Assembly (NCBI RefSeq): GCF_002355595.1
Contig: NZ_AP017422.1
Location: 248,001-312,000 of the forward strand
Direction of reading: 5' to 3'
DNA: 64,000 bases
Origin: Filimonas lacunae
Lineage (GTDB): Bacteria; Bacteroidota; Bacteroidia; Chitinophagales; Chitinophagaceae
The notes under the pieces were generated by a model, which had not been told where the DNA came from, ran no database searches, and saw only the letters and a list, made by a program, of their open reading frames with translations. Both the position numbers and the translations under genes were made by a program. Of the stretch, positions 18,288 to 27,598 are shown one piece after another (position 1 is the stretch's first letter; each line of letters starts with the position of its first letter).

Positions 18288-18520
18288 AATGTGAAGTTTA
18301 TAAGTAATGTTGGTTTTTTTTGATTTCGTGTATAGTATAGGCCAATGCGATGCCAAACGAAAAATCGTTGCTAACTCGTTGACTATCATGTAACGTGACA
18401 CTTGCTAAAAAGTTACACTTGTTCGAAAATGAACATTTTTTGTACGCTTTTGCGTCACTGTCCGGTCTTGTTCAAGAGGTAGCTTTCCTTAATTTCGTAC
18501 TCTTGTTAAAAGTGAGCGCT

Positions 18521-18994
18521 ATGAAAATGAACTGGTTACTACTGCTTTTGGTCTGTTGTGCCTTTACACCTGCCGATCTGGAAAAAGAATATTGTAATGC
18601 GCGATTTCATATGTGTGTGCGGTATCCGGCTAATTTTAAAGGGCAAGGCGAATCTTACAACGGAGATGGGCAGGTTTTTATCAGTGACGATAAAGCAGCT
18701 AAAATTACCTTATCGGGTGGGCTTGTACTGGACGATATTACCAACCTGGAAAAGGAATATAACAGATCTGCAAAAGGTTTAACATCTGTGTACAAGGTAA
18801 AAAAGAGTAATTGGTATGTGGTATCCGGCATTGATAAGGATGGTAATATTGTGTATGAGAAAACAAAACAGAAAACGATTAATCACCGGGGGAGTGAAAA
18901 CACGGAAGTGTTTCAAACCTGCATGATTACTTACCCGCCATCTCAAAAGGATAAGTATGCCAGTTATTGTGCCTATATAGCCAATAACTGGTAA
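18521..18994 (+). CDS. Secreted hypothetical protein
   Basis: 157 residues from the ATG at 18521, with a short hydrophobic signal (MNWLLLLLVCCAF). The longer frame from 18395 overlaps the divergent promoter region and is rejected. The mature part contains a Cys pair (YCNARFHMCVRYPANF), resembling small periplasmic proteins that follow a R-Y-P pattern; no named domain was recognised. The acetyltransferase gene starts 15 bp after its stop, so the two are probably cotranscribed. Confidence 0.65.
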   Translation: MKMNWLLLLLVCCAFTPADLEKEYCNARFHMCVRYPANFKGQGESYNGDGQVFISDDKAAKITLSGGLVLDDITNLEKEYNRSAKGLTSVYKVKKSNWYVVSGIDKDGNIVYEKTKQKTINHRGSENTEVFQTCMITYPPSQKDKYASYCAYIANNW

Positions 18995-19009
18995 TAATTG
19001 TAGATAACC

Positions 19010-19549
19010 ATGATTGAAACAGATAGATTACTGGTAAAGCCATACGCGCGGGAAGATGCTACCGCTTTTTATCAAAACATCCGGGCCAACCAGCAATACC
19101 TGGTAGATTATTTTACCAATGTGGTGGCGATGGCGCAAACCATGGATGGGGTAGCTACTTATTTTACACAAAAAAACATTGATTGGCAAACCAATCGCGG
19201 TTATGCCTGTGGCGTTTTTACAAAAGACGATGGGCAGTTGATTGGTCATATTAGTGTGCGTGATATTGAATGGAAAGTGCCCAAAGCGGAAGTAGCTTAT
19301 TTTATTATACAATCGCATGCTGGAAATAACTATGCTACGGAAGCTTTGCAGGCTTTTACGCAATGGTGTTTTGCCGAAAAGCAATTTAACCGCCTGTTTA
19401 TGCGAATAGGGGTGGAAAACATTGCCAGCTGCAAAGTGGCCCAAAGGGCCGGCTTTGCAGCGGAAGGCTTGTTGAAGAAAGACTACAGGCGGGGAGGAGA
19501 AATATTAACCGATATGCTGATATATGGGTATACCGGTGAAAACAAATAA
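19010..19549 (+). CDS. GNAT family N-acetyltransferase (RimJ/RimL-like)
   Basis: 179 residues. The opening MIETDRLLVKPYAREDA and the segments VAYFIIQSHAGNNYATEAL, FNRLFMRIGVENIASCKVAQ and RAGFAAEGLLKKDYRRGGE match the Acetyltransf_3 family that acetylates ribosomal protein N-termini, antibiotics or amino compounds. The acetyl-CoA pyrophosphate loop is somewhat divergent (HAGNNYAT). Substrate unknown; cytoplasmic. Confidence 0.9.
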   Translation: MIETDRLLVKPYAREDATAFYQNIRANQQYLVDYFTNVVAMAQTMDGVATYFTQKNIDWQTNRGYACGVFTKDDGQLIGHISVRDIEWKVPKAEVAYFIIQSHAGNNYATEALQAFTQWCFAEKQFNRLFMRIGVENIASCKVAQRAGFAAEGLLKKDYRRGGEILTDMLIYGYTGENK

Positions 19550-19552
19550 CTG

Positions 19553-21718
19553 CTATTGCATCCTGCTTTTTACTTCCTCAATATTGGTGCGCCTGCTAGT
19601 GGCTGCTTTTACCTGCTGGTTGCCTAAACGCCAGGTAAGAGACAATGTTACAAAACGTGTTTCGGGCAGGGTGCGGGTGTAAGCGTTTACACCATACGAG
19701 TTGGCTGTTAAGCGTTGCTTGTAAGTATTGAATATATCAGACACTGCCAGGTTGATATTCCCCCTTTTATTCATAAAACTGTGCGATACACCTACGCTGC
19801 TGTTAAACAGGCTGTAAATATGAGCGGCTCCAAGGGTAATGGGCGCCATGTAAAAAAGGTTTACTTCTGCTTTCCAGGTAGGGCTCAACTGCAGGGTATT
19901 GTTGCTGCTGAGGTAGGCAGAGTAGGCGGCATTGTTGAGCCCGCTGGTAGCGGCTGCTACATATTGTGCATATATGCCCATGAAAGAATTGCTGCTGGTA
20001 AGTTTACCGTTGAATGCTTTTTGCAGGTAGGTAAGAGTTACAGTAACTTGTCTGGCGCCTGGCACATTATCAAAGCTGCTGACCATTACTTCTTTACCGG
20101 GTGCTTTGCGGTACACTTCGGCCAATACCTGTTGGTAATTACTGTAGCTGATATCGGCTGTAAAGCGGTTGCCATAGGCCCACGAAACAGAGTAGTTGTG
20201 TGAAAAAGATGGTTGTATATCGGGGTTACCCTGGTAGCTGCTGTAGGGGGTGAGGTATATGGTGAAAGGGTTTACAATGTTAAAGCCAAAGCGTTCTATG
20301 CTTCTGCGATAAGCAAAGCTGAACTGCTGTTGCTCGCTCAGGTTGTAAGCCAGGTTTATATTGGGAAACAGGTTGGTGTACTGCTTCGTGTTCAATGTAT
20401 GTAATGTTAGGGAGTAGCCTTTAGTGTAGGTGTGTTCTGCACGCAATCCTGCCTGCACATCCAGCTTGCCAAAGCTGCGGGATGCAGAAGCATAGGCAGC
20501 ATACACGTTCTCATTAAAGATGAAATGGTTGCTGTAGGTGCTATCGTATTTCCAGGTGTTGCCGTTAGCAAGGTTTTGTATAAAGTTGTTGTCTGTTTTG
20601 GTAAAGATGGCTTTTACACCTGCTTCGATACGAGTGCCTTTGATGGTGTTGCTATAATCAGCTGCATAAGAGCTGATGCGGTTGAGTTCATTGGCTTCGT
20701 TACGAAACTGGTAGGCCATCATGTATTCCTGTTGCTGCTCGTCCAGGTAATGCGTAATAAAGCCGGCGTTTTTGTCCCTTGCATATTGCATATAATCAGC
20801 GCTCAGGTTAAGCGAGCTGGCTGCACTGGTTTTGAGGTTGTACCACACATTGAGGGCTGGTGTAAACCAGGTATTGCGGCGGGTGATGTTGCCGTAGGAA
20901 AAACTCTCGTTGCCCTGCTTATGATCATATTGTTGCTGTGCATAGTTGTTTTGTTGCAATCCCTGCTCACTTACCGTTCCTCTGAACAATATGCCAAAAC
21001 TGTGTTTAGTAGAAGGGGTATAGTCGATACCTGCTTTAAAAGTATGGCTGTTGGTGTTATCTACCGAATATTGATTGTCGTTAATAAAAGTACCTGCCTG
21101 CAGGGTGCGAACCGATTCGCTGCCGCCGCTTGCTTTGGTACGCTGGCAGTTATAGCTGCCATACAGGTTTACCCGGGAGCTGCGGTTGTTGATGTTAATG
21201 CCACCGTTGTAACGGCTGTATTTGCCTGCACCTGCACCGGCGATGATGCTGGCATTGGTGCCCAGACTTTTGTTTTTGGCCAGTATAATATTTACAACAG
21301 CTGCACTGGATGCTTCAAACTGTGCAGAAGGGTTGGCTATCAGTTCTATTTTTTCTACCGTGTTCGCAGGCATGCCACTCAAATAGGTTTTCAGGTCTTC
21401 TCCCGAAAGGCGGCTGGGCTTGCCGTTGATATATACAGCAGCTATTTTGCCTTTATACATAAAGTTGCCCTGCTCCAGCAGGCCGGGAGCATTTCTTAAT
21501 ACCTCGTACATGTTCTGACCAGCAGCCAATGGGCTTTGCGCCAGGTTCAGTACTACTTTATCGGTCTTTACTTCCATATAAGATTTGGAAGCGGTTACAG
21601 TAAGGTTGTCCAGTGTTTTACCACTTAGGGTGTCGGGAGCAGGCTGGTTTTGTTGTGCTATCACCACTATCTGTGGCAGCAAAAGCAGGGCAATGAGTAT
21701 GGGTGTAAAAAGTTTCAT
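19553..21718 (-). CDS. TonB-dependent receptor-like outer membrane protein (OMP_b-brl_3 family)
   Basis: About 721 residues. The start at 21718 gives a signal peptide (MKLFTPILIALLLLPQIVV); an ATG at 21751 extends it without improvement. A plug domain (about 40-150: LDNLTVTASKSYMEVKTDKV, AGQNMYEVLRNAPGLL, YINGKPSRLSG, VEKIELIANPSAQF) is followed by a long C-terminal barrel ending in VTLSLTWRLGNQQ. The usual N-terminal carboxypeptidase-like domain is lacking. It is divergent from a LytS/LytTR two-component pair, which suggests control by that pair. A candidate operator lies in the shared intergenic region. Confidence 0.88.
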   Translation of the reverse strand: MKLFTPILIALLLLPQIVVIAQQNQPAPDTLSGKTLDNLTVTASKSYMEVKTDKVVLNLAQSPLAAGQNMYEVLRNAPGLLEQGNFMYKGKIAAVYINGKPSRLSGEDLKTYLSGMPANTVEKIELIANPSAQFEASSAAVVNIILAKNKSLGTNASIIAGAGAGKYSRYNGGININNRSSRVNLYGSYNCQRTKASGGSESVRTLQAGTFINDNQYSVDNTNSHTFKAGIDYTPSTKHSFGILFRGTVSEQGLQQNNYAQQQYDHKQGNESFSYGNITRRNTWFTPALNVWYNLKTSAASSLNLSADYMQYARDKNAGFITHYLDEQQQEYMMAYQFRNEANELNRISSYAADYSNTIKGTRIEAGVKAIFTKTDNNFIQNLANGNTWKYDSTYSNHFIFNENVYAAYASASRSFGKLDVQAGLRAEHTYTKGYSLTLHTLNTKQYTNLFPNINLAYNLSEQQQFSFAYRRSIERFGFNIVNPFTIYLTPYSSYQGNPDIQPSFSHNYSVSWAYGNRFTADISYSNYQQVLAEVYRKAPGKEVMVSSFDNVPGARQVTVTLTYLQKAFNGKLTSSNSFMGIYAQYVAAATSGLNNAAYSAYLSSNNTLQLSPTWKAEVNLFYMAPITLGAAHIYSLFNSSVGVSHSFMNKRGNINLAVSDIFNTYKQRLTANSYGVNAYTRTLPETRFVTLSLTWRLGNQQVKAATSRRTNIEEVKSRMQ

Positions 21719-21830
21719 TTTGTGTTTGGTTTTGCGTGATTGATAACACAAAAGAACATTGCTTTGCGGCGGATAAAAAGGCTGCTTCTGCCAAAGAGCG
21801 GTTCTGTTCTGCCATTACAAAACGGGGCAA

Positions 21831-21864
21831 TTTGGTCGAAGAGAACGAGTGTTTTGTCGAAAGG
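21831..21864 (+). promoter_or_regulatory. Candidate LytTR operator, 21-bp-spaced direct repeat
   Basis: TTTGGTCGAAGAG (21831-21843) and TTTTGTCGAAAGG (21852-21864) match at 10 of 13 positions with exactly 21 bp between starts, as in LytTR-family sites. The location is between the receptor and the kinase gene. The regulator link is inferred. Confidence 0.5.
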
Positions 21865-21904
21865 CTACGCTGTAAAACGGCGGTAATGAAATAGATTTGA
21901 TTGT

Positions 21905-22993
21905 ATGAAACTATCCGGTAAAAAATATACAGGTAACCGTTTTATCTCAGCCTACGAGGTGCTGGTGTGGATGTTGTATGTAGGTATTTACAAATATTCG
22001 ATGTTGGTAGAAACCAACTGGTTGCCCCGCACCAGGGGGTATTTTCCTTTTCCACAGTTAATACTGTATGCGTTTTTTCTCACACTGTATATAGTACCGT
22101 ATTACCGGGTTATTGGTCCCTGGTTTTTACGCAAAAGATGGCATTGGCAGCTGGTGCTGGTGAGTATACTGTATTTTATTTTTGTGCCTAAGTTTACCAA
22201 TTGGGCCTGCACCTGGTTGTTTGCACACGGTAGCACTGGCGAACCGCTGCTATCGTATTATCAGCGCCGTTTGCATTGGTTTACCATGGGGCTGCATAAC
22301 CGTATGCTGATGCTGGAAGATCTGCTTACAGATATACTGGCTTTTTTATCTGTTATGTTTATGCGGTATGCTTTTGAGAATGAACAAAAACGCCATGCAC
22401 TGGAAAAGGATAACCTGCAACTACAGCTGCAAACATTAAAGGCACAACTGCATCCGCATTTTTTATTCAATACACTCAATAGTATTTATGGTATGAGCCT
22501 GACGGGCGCGCCGGAAACGCCCGATTTTATTTTACGCCTGAGCGATATGATGCGTTATGTGTTGTATGATTGCAGCACGCACCAGGTATCGCTGGATAAA
22601 GACCTTCAGTTTGTAAGCAATTACCTGGAAATGGAGAAGAAACGTTATCCGCAGGCCAATATTCAGTTTGAGATAGCAGCAGAGGGGGCTGGGCATAAAA
22701 TGATAGCACCATTACTGGTGATCCCTTTTCTGGAAAACAGTTTTAAGCATGGTGCGCACCGGATAACTGATAATGGATTTATTAAAGGGTTGTTGCAGCT
22801 AACAGACAACCAGCTGGAGCTGACGCTGAGCAATAATGTGCTGTTCACTGCTTTACCTAATCAAAAACAATATGGCGGAGTAGGTATTGAAAACGTGCAA
22901 AAAAGATTAACTCTTTATTATCCTCACCGGTATACATTGCATATAAACAGCACGGATAGTTTGTATGCTGTACACCTGAAAATACAACTGTAA
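21905..22993 (+). CDS. LytS-type sensor histidine kinase
   Basis: 362 residues. Four membrane segments (about 17-35, 50-68, 82-106 and 140-157) precede a coiled linker and the His_kinase domain (PF06580 type). The phosphorylatable His is in LHPHFLFNTLNS (His185), and the ATPase part has PFLENSFKHG (N box) and QKQYGGVGIENVQKRL (G box). It acts at the inner membrane and probably senses an envelope signal. Its stop codon is directly followed by the response regulator start, giving a translationally coupled pair. Confidence 0.92.
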   Translation: MKLSGKKYTGNRFISAYEVLVWMLYVGIYKYSMLVETNWLPRTRGYFPFPQLILYAFFLTLYIVPYYRVIGPWFLRKRWHWQLVLVSILYFIFVPKFTNWACTWLFAHGSTGEPLLSYYQRRLHWFTMGLHNRMLMLEDLLTDILAFLSVMFMRYAFENEQKRHALEKDNLQLQLQTLKAQLHPHFLFNTLNSIYGMSLTGAPETPDFILRLSDMMRYVLYDCSTHQVSLDKDLQFVSNYLEMEKKRYPQANIQFEIAAEGAGHKMIAPLLVIPFLENSFKHGAHRITDNGFIKGLLQLTDNQLELTLSNNVLFTALPNQKQYGGVGIENVQKRLTLYYPHRYTLHINSTDSLYAVHLKIQL

Positions 22994-23698
22994 ATGAGCA
23001 TTACCTGTCTTATCGCTGATGATGAAGTGATCGCACATCAGATATTGGAACAATATATATTAAAAACAGAAGGCTTAACGCTGGTGGCAAAGTGTCGCAA
23101 TGCCATTGAGGCCATGGCTAAAATGGAACAGTACCAGGTAGATTTGTTGTTTCTGGATATTGAAATGCCGCTGGTAAATGGTATTTCGTTTTTACGGGCG
23201 CTGACGGCGCCGCCTAAAGTAATTTTTACTACGGCTTATGCGGAGTATGCTTTACAGGGTTATGAGCTGAACGTAACAGATTATCTGTTAAAGCCCTTTA
23301 GTTACGACCGTTTTGTGCAGGCGGTGAACAAGGTAAAGCAGCAGTTGGCGGTGCCCGAGAGGAAAGCGCCGGAAGAAGGTACCGGCAAAGATCATTTGGT
23401 GGTGAAAGAAAAGGAAGGCTTGTTGAAAATAGCTTTTGCTGACATCATCTACATAGAAGGCTCACGCGATTACATGAAAATAGTGACGTCTGCCCGGCAA
23501 TACCTGGTACATCTTACCATGAAAAAGCTGGAAGAGCTGTTGCCGGCTCACCGGTTTATACGCACCCACAAATCGTACATTGTATCCGTGCCCCATATTA
23601 AAATTGTAAAACCGGCAGAGCTGTTGCTGAATAACCAGCAGGTGATACCGGTGAGTGTGAACTACAAAGAGCAGGTGCTGAAAAGCTTTGGGGGATAG
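22994..23698 (+). CDS. LytTR-family response regulator
   Basis: 234 residues. The receiver domain has DD near residues 9-10, the phosphoacceptor Asp55 in LLFLDIEMP and YLLKPF. The LytTR DNA-binding domain occupies about 130-230 (DIIYIEGSRDYMKIV, then RFIRTHKSYIV). LytTR proteins bind direct repeats about 21 bp apart, and such a repeat lies upstream of this operon at 21831-21864. Encoded immediately after the sensor kinase, and the likely regulator of the divergent TonB-dependent receptor. Confidence 0.93.
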   Translation: MSITCLIADDEVIAHQILEQYILKTEGLTLVAKCRNAIEAMAKMEQYQVDLLFLDIEMPLVNGISFLRALTAPPKVIFTTAYAEYALQGYELNVTDYLLKPFSYDRFVQAVNKVKQQLAVPERKAPEEGTGKDHLVVKEKEGLLKIAFADIIYIEGSRDYMKIVTSARQYLVHLTMKKLEELLPAHRFIRTHKSYIVSVPHIKIVKPAELLLNNQQVIPVSVNYKEQVLKSFGG

Positions 23699-23843
23699 TA
23701 ACTATCCTCCTTCGTTTATCGGTACATCCGCCCTGTTTATCGGGGCATTCCCAGTTGCAGGCAGCACACCGGCTACCTTCCATATCACTACCTGTAGGTT
23801 TGGATAGATAGATACATACAATCACTACAAAACATTGTTAGTT

Positions 23844-24605
23844 ATGGAAAGAAAACACTTTTTAAAAAACGGTCTGGCTGCTTTGGGACTGGCTGCAATT
23901 GCCCCGCTTGCCTGTAGCAAAGACGGCGGCACCAGCGCTTCCGGCAGCACTTCCTCCACAGACTCTACATCTACTTCCGGTGGCGGCACTTCTACCGGCT
24001 CCTGTACAGTAACGCCTACAGAAACGGAGGGGCCTTTTCCTACAAAAACACCTTCTTCCCTGGTGAAAAGTGATATCACGGGCGACAGAACGGGAGTGGG
24101 GTTTAGCATGAAGATCTATATCAAAAACAAGAACAATAGCTGTAATGCGTTATCGGGTGCATTAGTGGATGTATGGCATTGCGATAAAGATGGTAATTAT
24201 TCTGAATATGGTGGCACCAGCATGCAAAGCACCAATTACACATCGGTACATTTTTTAAGGGGCCGCCAGACTACCGATGCTGATGGCCTGGTAACATTTA
24301 CTTCTATTTTTCCGGGCTGGTATCAAAGCCGCGCCACCCATATACATGTGCATATTTACAATGCGGCAGGAACCTCCTTGCTGGTTACCCAGATTGCTTT
24401 TCCGGAAGGTACGGGCAGTGCGGTAGCTACGGTAAATGGTACGGCGGGACAGGCGTATGGCTATACCAAGGGTATGACCGGCTATACTTATAACGCTTCG
24501 GACAATGTGTTCAGCGACGACAGCACAGGCGCTGAAGTGGCTTCGGTAACCGGCAGTGTTACGGCAGGGTATGTGCTGTCGCATACTATTTATGTATCTG
24601 CATAA
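23844..24605 (+). CDS. Lipoprotein of the intradiol ring-cleavage dioxygenase family
   Basis: 253 residues. The start at 23844 gives an N-terminus resembling a lipoprotein signal (KNGLAALGLAAIAPLAC, Cys24), followed by a Ser/Thr/Gly-rich linker and a domain like protocatechuate 3,4-dioxygenase. The motifs ETEGPFP, ALVDVWHCDKDGNYS and FPGWYQSRATHIHVHIY are present; the last contains Tyr and two His of the iron site. Export of such enzymes is known in some Bacteroidota, but the substrate is unknown. A TAGGTTTG -7 element at 23795-23802 precedes it. Confidence 0.8.
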   Translation: MERKHFLKNGLAALGLAAIAPLACSKDGGTSASGSTSSTDSTSTSGGGTSTGSCTVTPTETEGPFPTKTPSSLVKSDITGDRTGVGFSMKIYIKNKNNSCNALSGALVDVWHCDKDGNYSEYGGTSMQSTNYTSVHFLRGRQTTDADGLVTFTSIFPGWYQSRATHIHVHIYNAAGTSLLVTQIAFPEGTGSAVATVNGTAGQAYGYTKGMTGYTYNASDNVFSDDSTGAEVASVTGSVTAGYVLSHTIYVSA

Positions 24606-24627
24606 TATATTTTATTATATGTTTATT

Positions 24628-24666
24628 TACGGCATTAGAGCATTTATCTTTAATGCCGTATTTTTT
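24628..24666 (+). terminator. Terminator of the dioxygenase-like gene
   Basis: TACGGCATTA and TAATGCCGTA form a 10-bp stem with a 13-nt loop, followed by TTTTTT. Confidence 0.85.
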
Positions 24667-24678
24667 AACCGGTAGCGT

Positions 24679-25182
24679 ATGCTGAAAGGAGTGATTAGAT
24701 TATGTTACAGAAAAGTAATAGACATTAATGCTTCCAAACCATGGGATAAGCTGGTGTTTGCCGATACCTATCAGGAGTTTTTGCTGCAGGCGCAGTTGTA
24801 TAACCCCGATAAAAGATACAGCACTTTTGGTGAGCTGATAACACATGCTCCGGGAGCTGATAAGCTCCATTTCCTCGTGAGCGCGGCTGTTACAGGCTAT
24901 TTGCAGCAGCTGGATAGTAGGGTGCCGGATGTTATGAATGCTTTAGGTAAGCTATTCTTAACCTTTAAACATTATCGTTTTGAAATCATTAATTCGCATA
25001 TACAGGATAAAACACAGCACCAGGTGGCTGTGAATTTTTATACCGAACCATTGCTTTGGCACGATACCATTGGTAATCAATTGTTACTGTCGGTGCCGGG
25101 TAACAAAGAGAATGGTGAACAATTGACCGAACTGTTTACGCTCCCCCCATTTGTAAGTATTTATTCATTGCAAACACAGTAG
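24679..25182 (+). CDS. Hypothetical protein
   Basis: 167 residues, no signal peptide. No family recognised. Composition is ordinary, with a hydrophobic stretch HFLVSAAVTGYLQQLD and an aromatic C-terminal part. It directly precedes the pirin-like gene (5 bp gap), so the two form a probable operon. Confidence 0.55.
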   Translation: MLKGVIRLCYRKVIDINASKPWDKLVFADTYQEFLLQAQLYNPDKRYSTFGELITHAPGADKLHFLVSAAVTGYLQQLDSRVPDVMNALGKLFLTFKHYRFEIINSHIQDKTQHQVAVNFYTEPLLWHDTIGNQLLLSVPGNKENGEQLTELFTLPPFVSIYSLQTQ

Positions 25183-25187
25183 TTGTT

Positions 25188-25877
25188 ATGGTACCACAAT
25201 CAAACGGGAAAATGTACCTGGCCGATGAGCGGGGTTGCTCACAGGCCGATTGGTTCCGGAGTATGCACACTTTCAACTTCGGACAATTTGATCATCCGCA
25301 TAAAACGGCTGCCGGCCCGTTATATGTGCTGAACGACGACACGCTGGCCGGGCAACGCAGTGTTGACTTGCTGGTGAAAGAAGATTCGGAAGTGCTGCTG
25401 ATGCCCCTGGTAGGCTGCATTGTTTGTAAAAACGGGAAGGGGTTTGATGAAGTAATAGAAGCCGGCGATTGTTTTAAATTGCTGGTAAAGGCGGGCACTA
25501 CACTCACGCTCACCAATCCTTACCGGGATGAGCTGGTGAACTACCTGGTATTATGGTATAAAAAGCCCGTAAAAACCTGGGAAAAGAAGATATCGTGCTT
25601 TGATGTGTTCAATTACAGAAACCGTTTTTTAGACCTGTTTCCGGGCAGTAAAAGCCCCAAGTACTACATTGGAAAATTTGGTGGCCGGGCCGAGTTGCTT
25701 CACCGGCTGGCCAGCCCTCATAACGCTGTATTTATATTTGTGCTGGAAGGCGCATTTGAAGTGCAATACCGCCTGTTACATGCCCGCGATGGATTGTTAT
25801 TATGGGATGTACATGAGGTGGAACTGGAAGCCCTTTCTAGCGACGCCATTATTCTGGCAGTGGAATTTTCTGTGTAA
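25188..25877 (+). CDS. Pirin-like bicupin protein
   Basis: 229 residues. The segments RSMHTFNFGQFDHPHKTAAG and PLYVLNDDTLAGQ match the N-terminal cupin of pirin/YhaK-like proteins, and a second cupin-like segment is at about 170-225 (FIFVLEGAFEVQYRLLHARD). Pirins are Fe-binding nuclear or quercetinase-like proteins; which activity applies is not clear. Metal-ligand His residues are partly retained (MHTF, DHPH). Cytoplasmic. Follows the hypothetical gene closely. Confidence 0.7.
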   Translation: MVPQSNGKMYLADERGCSQADWFRSMHTFNFGQFDHPHKTAAGPLYVLNDDTLAGQRSVDLLVKEDSEVLLMPLVGCIVCKNGKGFDEVIEAGDCFKLLVKAGTTLTLTNPYRDELVNYLVLWYKKPVKTWEKKISCFDVFNYRNRFLDLFPGSKSPKYYIGKFGGRAELLHRLASPHNAVFIFVLEGAFEVQYRLLHARDGLLLWDVHEVELEALSSDAIILAVEFSV

Positions 25878-26040
25878 AAAATATGCGGTATACCCATTTT
25901 TGAGTATTTTTTATAATTAATACCCCTTTGTTTGTTACAAACTTCCCATTGGGGCATTCTTAGCATAACGATTCGTTCTTATGCTAACAGTTGCTGACGG
26001 AACATTTATGCTCAATGAAAAAATGTTATACATGATAAAC

Positions 26041-27171
26041 ATGCGCAAATGCTTTTTTTGCTGCCTGGTGTTAACCTTCTTTCTACAATGTTGTAATGTA
26101 GTGAAGGCGAAGCCGCCACGCCCTGTCTGGACTTCTGTGCAGGCTAATGCATGGTATGCCAAACAGCCGTGGATAGTGGGCAGTAATTATTTGCCGGCTA
26201 CTGCGATTAACCAGCTGGAAATGTGGCAGGCCGAAACCTTCGATCCTTCCCGTATCGACACCGAACTGGGATGGGCGCAATCGCTGGGCATGAACACCAT
26301 GCGGGTGTTTTTGCACGACATTGTTTTTCAATTGGATTCGGCGGGGCTGATGACGCGTATTGACCGCTTTTTGCGCATTGCCGATAAACATAAAATACGG
26401 GTGTTATTTGTGCTGTTCGATTCGGTTTGGGATCCTTTTCCGAAGGAAGGGGAGCAGCGTAAGCCTGCGCCACATGTGCACAACTCGGGTTGGGTACAAA
26501 GTCCGGGTAAAAAAATACTGATGGACTCTACCCAGCATTATCGCATGGAGCGTTATGTAAGAGGGGTGATACAAAAATTTGCTACTGACGAAAGAATACT
26601 GGGCTGGGATATATGGAACGAGCCGGATAATACCAATGACGGCGACTATGCTAAAAATGATGTTCCTGATAAAGCGGAAGTGGTGTTGCCCTTGTTAAAA
26701 AAAGCGTTTTTGTGGGCAAGACAGGCGAATCCGCAACAGCCTATTACGGCGGGTATATGGGATGGTAACTGGGAAGTGGGCGACAGCCTGCGTCCGATGG
26801 AAAAACTGATGATAGAAGAGTCGGACATTATCAGTTTTCACAACTATAGCTCAGCCGATGTTTTCCGTCAAAAGATGGAGCAGTTGCAACGTTATCATAA
26901 GCCGCTTATCTGTACTGAATATATGGCCCGCCCACGCGGTAGTACTTTTGCGGCACTTCTACCTATTATGAAAGAGAATCATGTAGGTGCTATTAACTGG
27001 GGATTTGTGGATGGGAAAAGCCAGACCAAATTTCCGTGGGACAGCTGGCGTAAGTCCTATGGCGATGAGCCGCCGGTGTGGTTTCACGATGTTTTCCGTA
27101 CAAACGGTACACCTTACGATGAACAGGAAGCCACGTTGATAAAACAACTAACAGGGCTGACTAAAAAATAG
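26041..27171 (+). CDS. Secreted GH5-like glycoside hydrolase (cellulase fold)
   Basis: 376 residues from the ATG at 26041, which begins a hydrophobic secretion signal; ATGs at 26032 and further upstream are possible. The (beta/alpha)8 core has NTMRVFLHD, WDIWNEPDN (acid/base Glu194) and LICTEYMARP (nucleophile Glu293), as in GH5/clan A endo-acting enzymes on beta-glucans or mannans. Family members in this group are often annotated as cellulases or putative 1,4-beta-xylosidases. An adjacent double Cys (LQCCN) could also serve as a lipid anchor. It precedes, convergently, an HxlR gene. Confidence 0.85.
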   Translation: MRKCFFCCLVLTFFLQCCNVVKAKPPRPVWTSVQANAWYAKQPWIVGSNYLPATAINQLEMWQAETFDPSRIDTELGWAQSLGMNTMRVFLHDIVFQLDSAGLMTRIDRFLRIADKHKIRVLFVLFDSVWDPFPKEGEQRKPAPHVHNSGWVQSPGKKILMDSTQHYRMERYVRGVIQKFATDERILGWDIWNEPDNTNDGDYAKNDVPDKAEVVLPLLKKAFLWARQANPQQPITAGIWDGNWEVGDSLRPMEKLMIEESDIISFHNYSSADVFRQKMEQLQRYHKPLICTEYMARPRGSTFAALLPIMKENHVGAINWGFVDGKSQTKFPWDSWRKSYGDEPPVWFHDVFRTNGTPYDEQEATLIKQLTGLTKK

Positions 27172-27202
27172 TTTTTTATCTGCTAAGACCAACAAGACAA
27201 TG

Positions 27203-27220
27203 TGCCGGCTATGCCGGCAC
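27203..27220. terminator. Shared hairpin between GH5-like and HxlR genes
   Basis: GTGCCGGC-TAT-GCCGGCAC (27202-27220) is a perfect 8-bp stem between two convergent genes. The HxlR stop codon lies at its loop. T-rich sequence follows on the plus strand. Confidence 0.6.
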
Positions 27221-27574
27221 TTGTTGTTTATCCAGTATTTTTTTCCGGTGAAGGGTGCCCCAGGCGTTTAACTCTTCTATTACAGGCCGCAGGGTGCTGG
27301 CATGTGCAGTGGCTGTATATTCTACCGAAACAGGCAGGGTATCGTATACGGTACGTTTAACCAGCTGATGGCATTCCAGGTCTTTTAACTCTTTGCTTAG
27401 CATACGCGCCGTAATTTTAGGAATATGCCTTTCTATATCTTTAAACCGGGTATTGCCTTCCCATAAGGCTATGATAATCTGTATTTTCCACTTCCCGTTA
27501 ATCACGTCCAGTGCATCCCTTACTGCCATTAAGCGTTTGGTGCATTCGGCCCCAGACAGTTTTTCTGTTATCAT
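27209..27574 (-). CDS. HxlR-family winged helix regulator
   Basis: 121 residues. Contains the HxlR-type wing: DVINGKWKIQIIIALWEGNT, then RFKDIERHIPKITARMLSKE and LVKRTVYDTLPVSVEYTATA. Members sense electrophiles or quinones through a Cys near the N-terminus; here the only candidate is the Cys in GAECTKRLM. It is divergent from a nitroreductase, the classical gene pair for redox sensing, with an imperfect palindrome in the shared intergenic region. Confidence 0.9.
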   Translation of the reverse strand: MITEKLSGAECTKRLMAVRDALDVINGKWKIQIIIALWEGNTRFKDIERHIPKITARMLSKELKDLECHQLVKRTVYDTLPVSVEYTATAHASTLRPVIEELNAWGTLHRKKILDKQQVPA

Positions 27575-27598
27575 ATGTTAATATTATACGGTAAATCA

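Noticed and set aside
20432-21499. 355-codon open frame on the plus strand
   Set aside because: Runs antisense through the TonB-dependent receptor gene. Its product has no recognisable domain, while the receptor on the other strand has plug and barrel motifs throughout.
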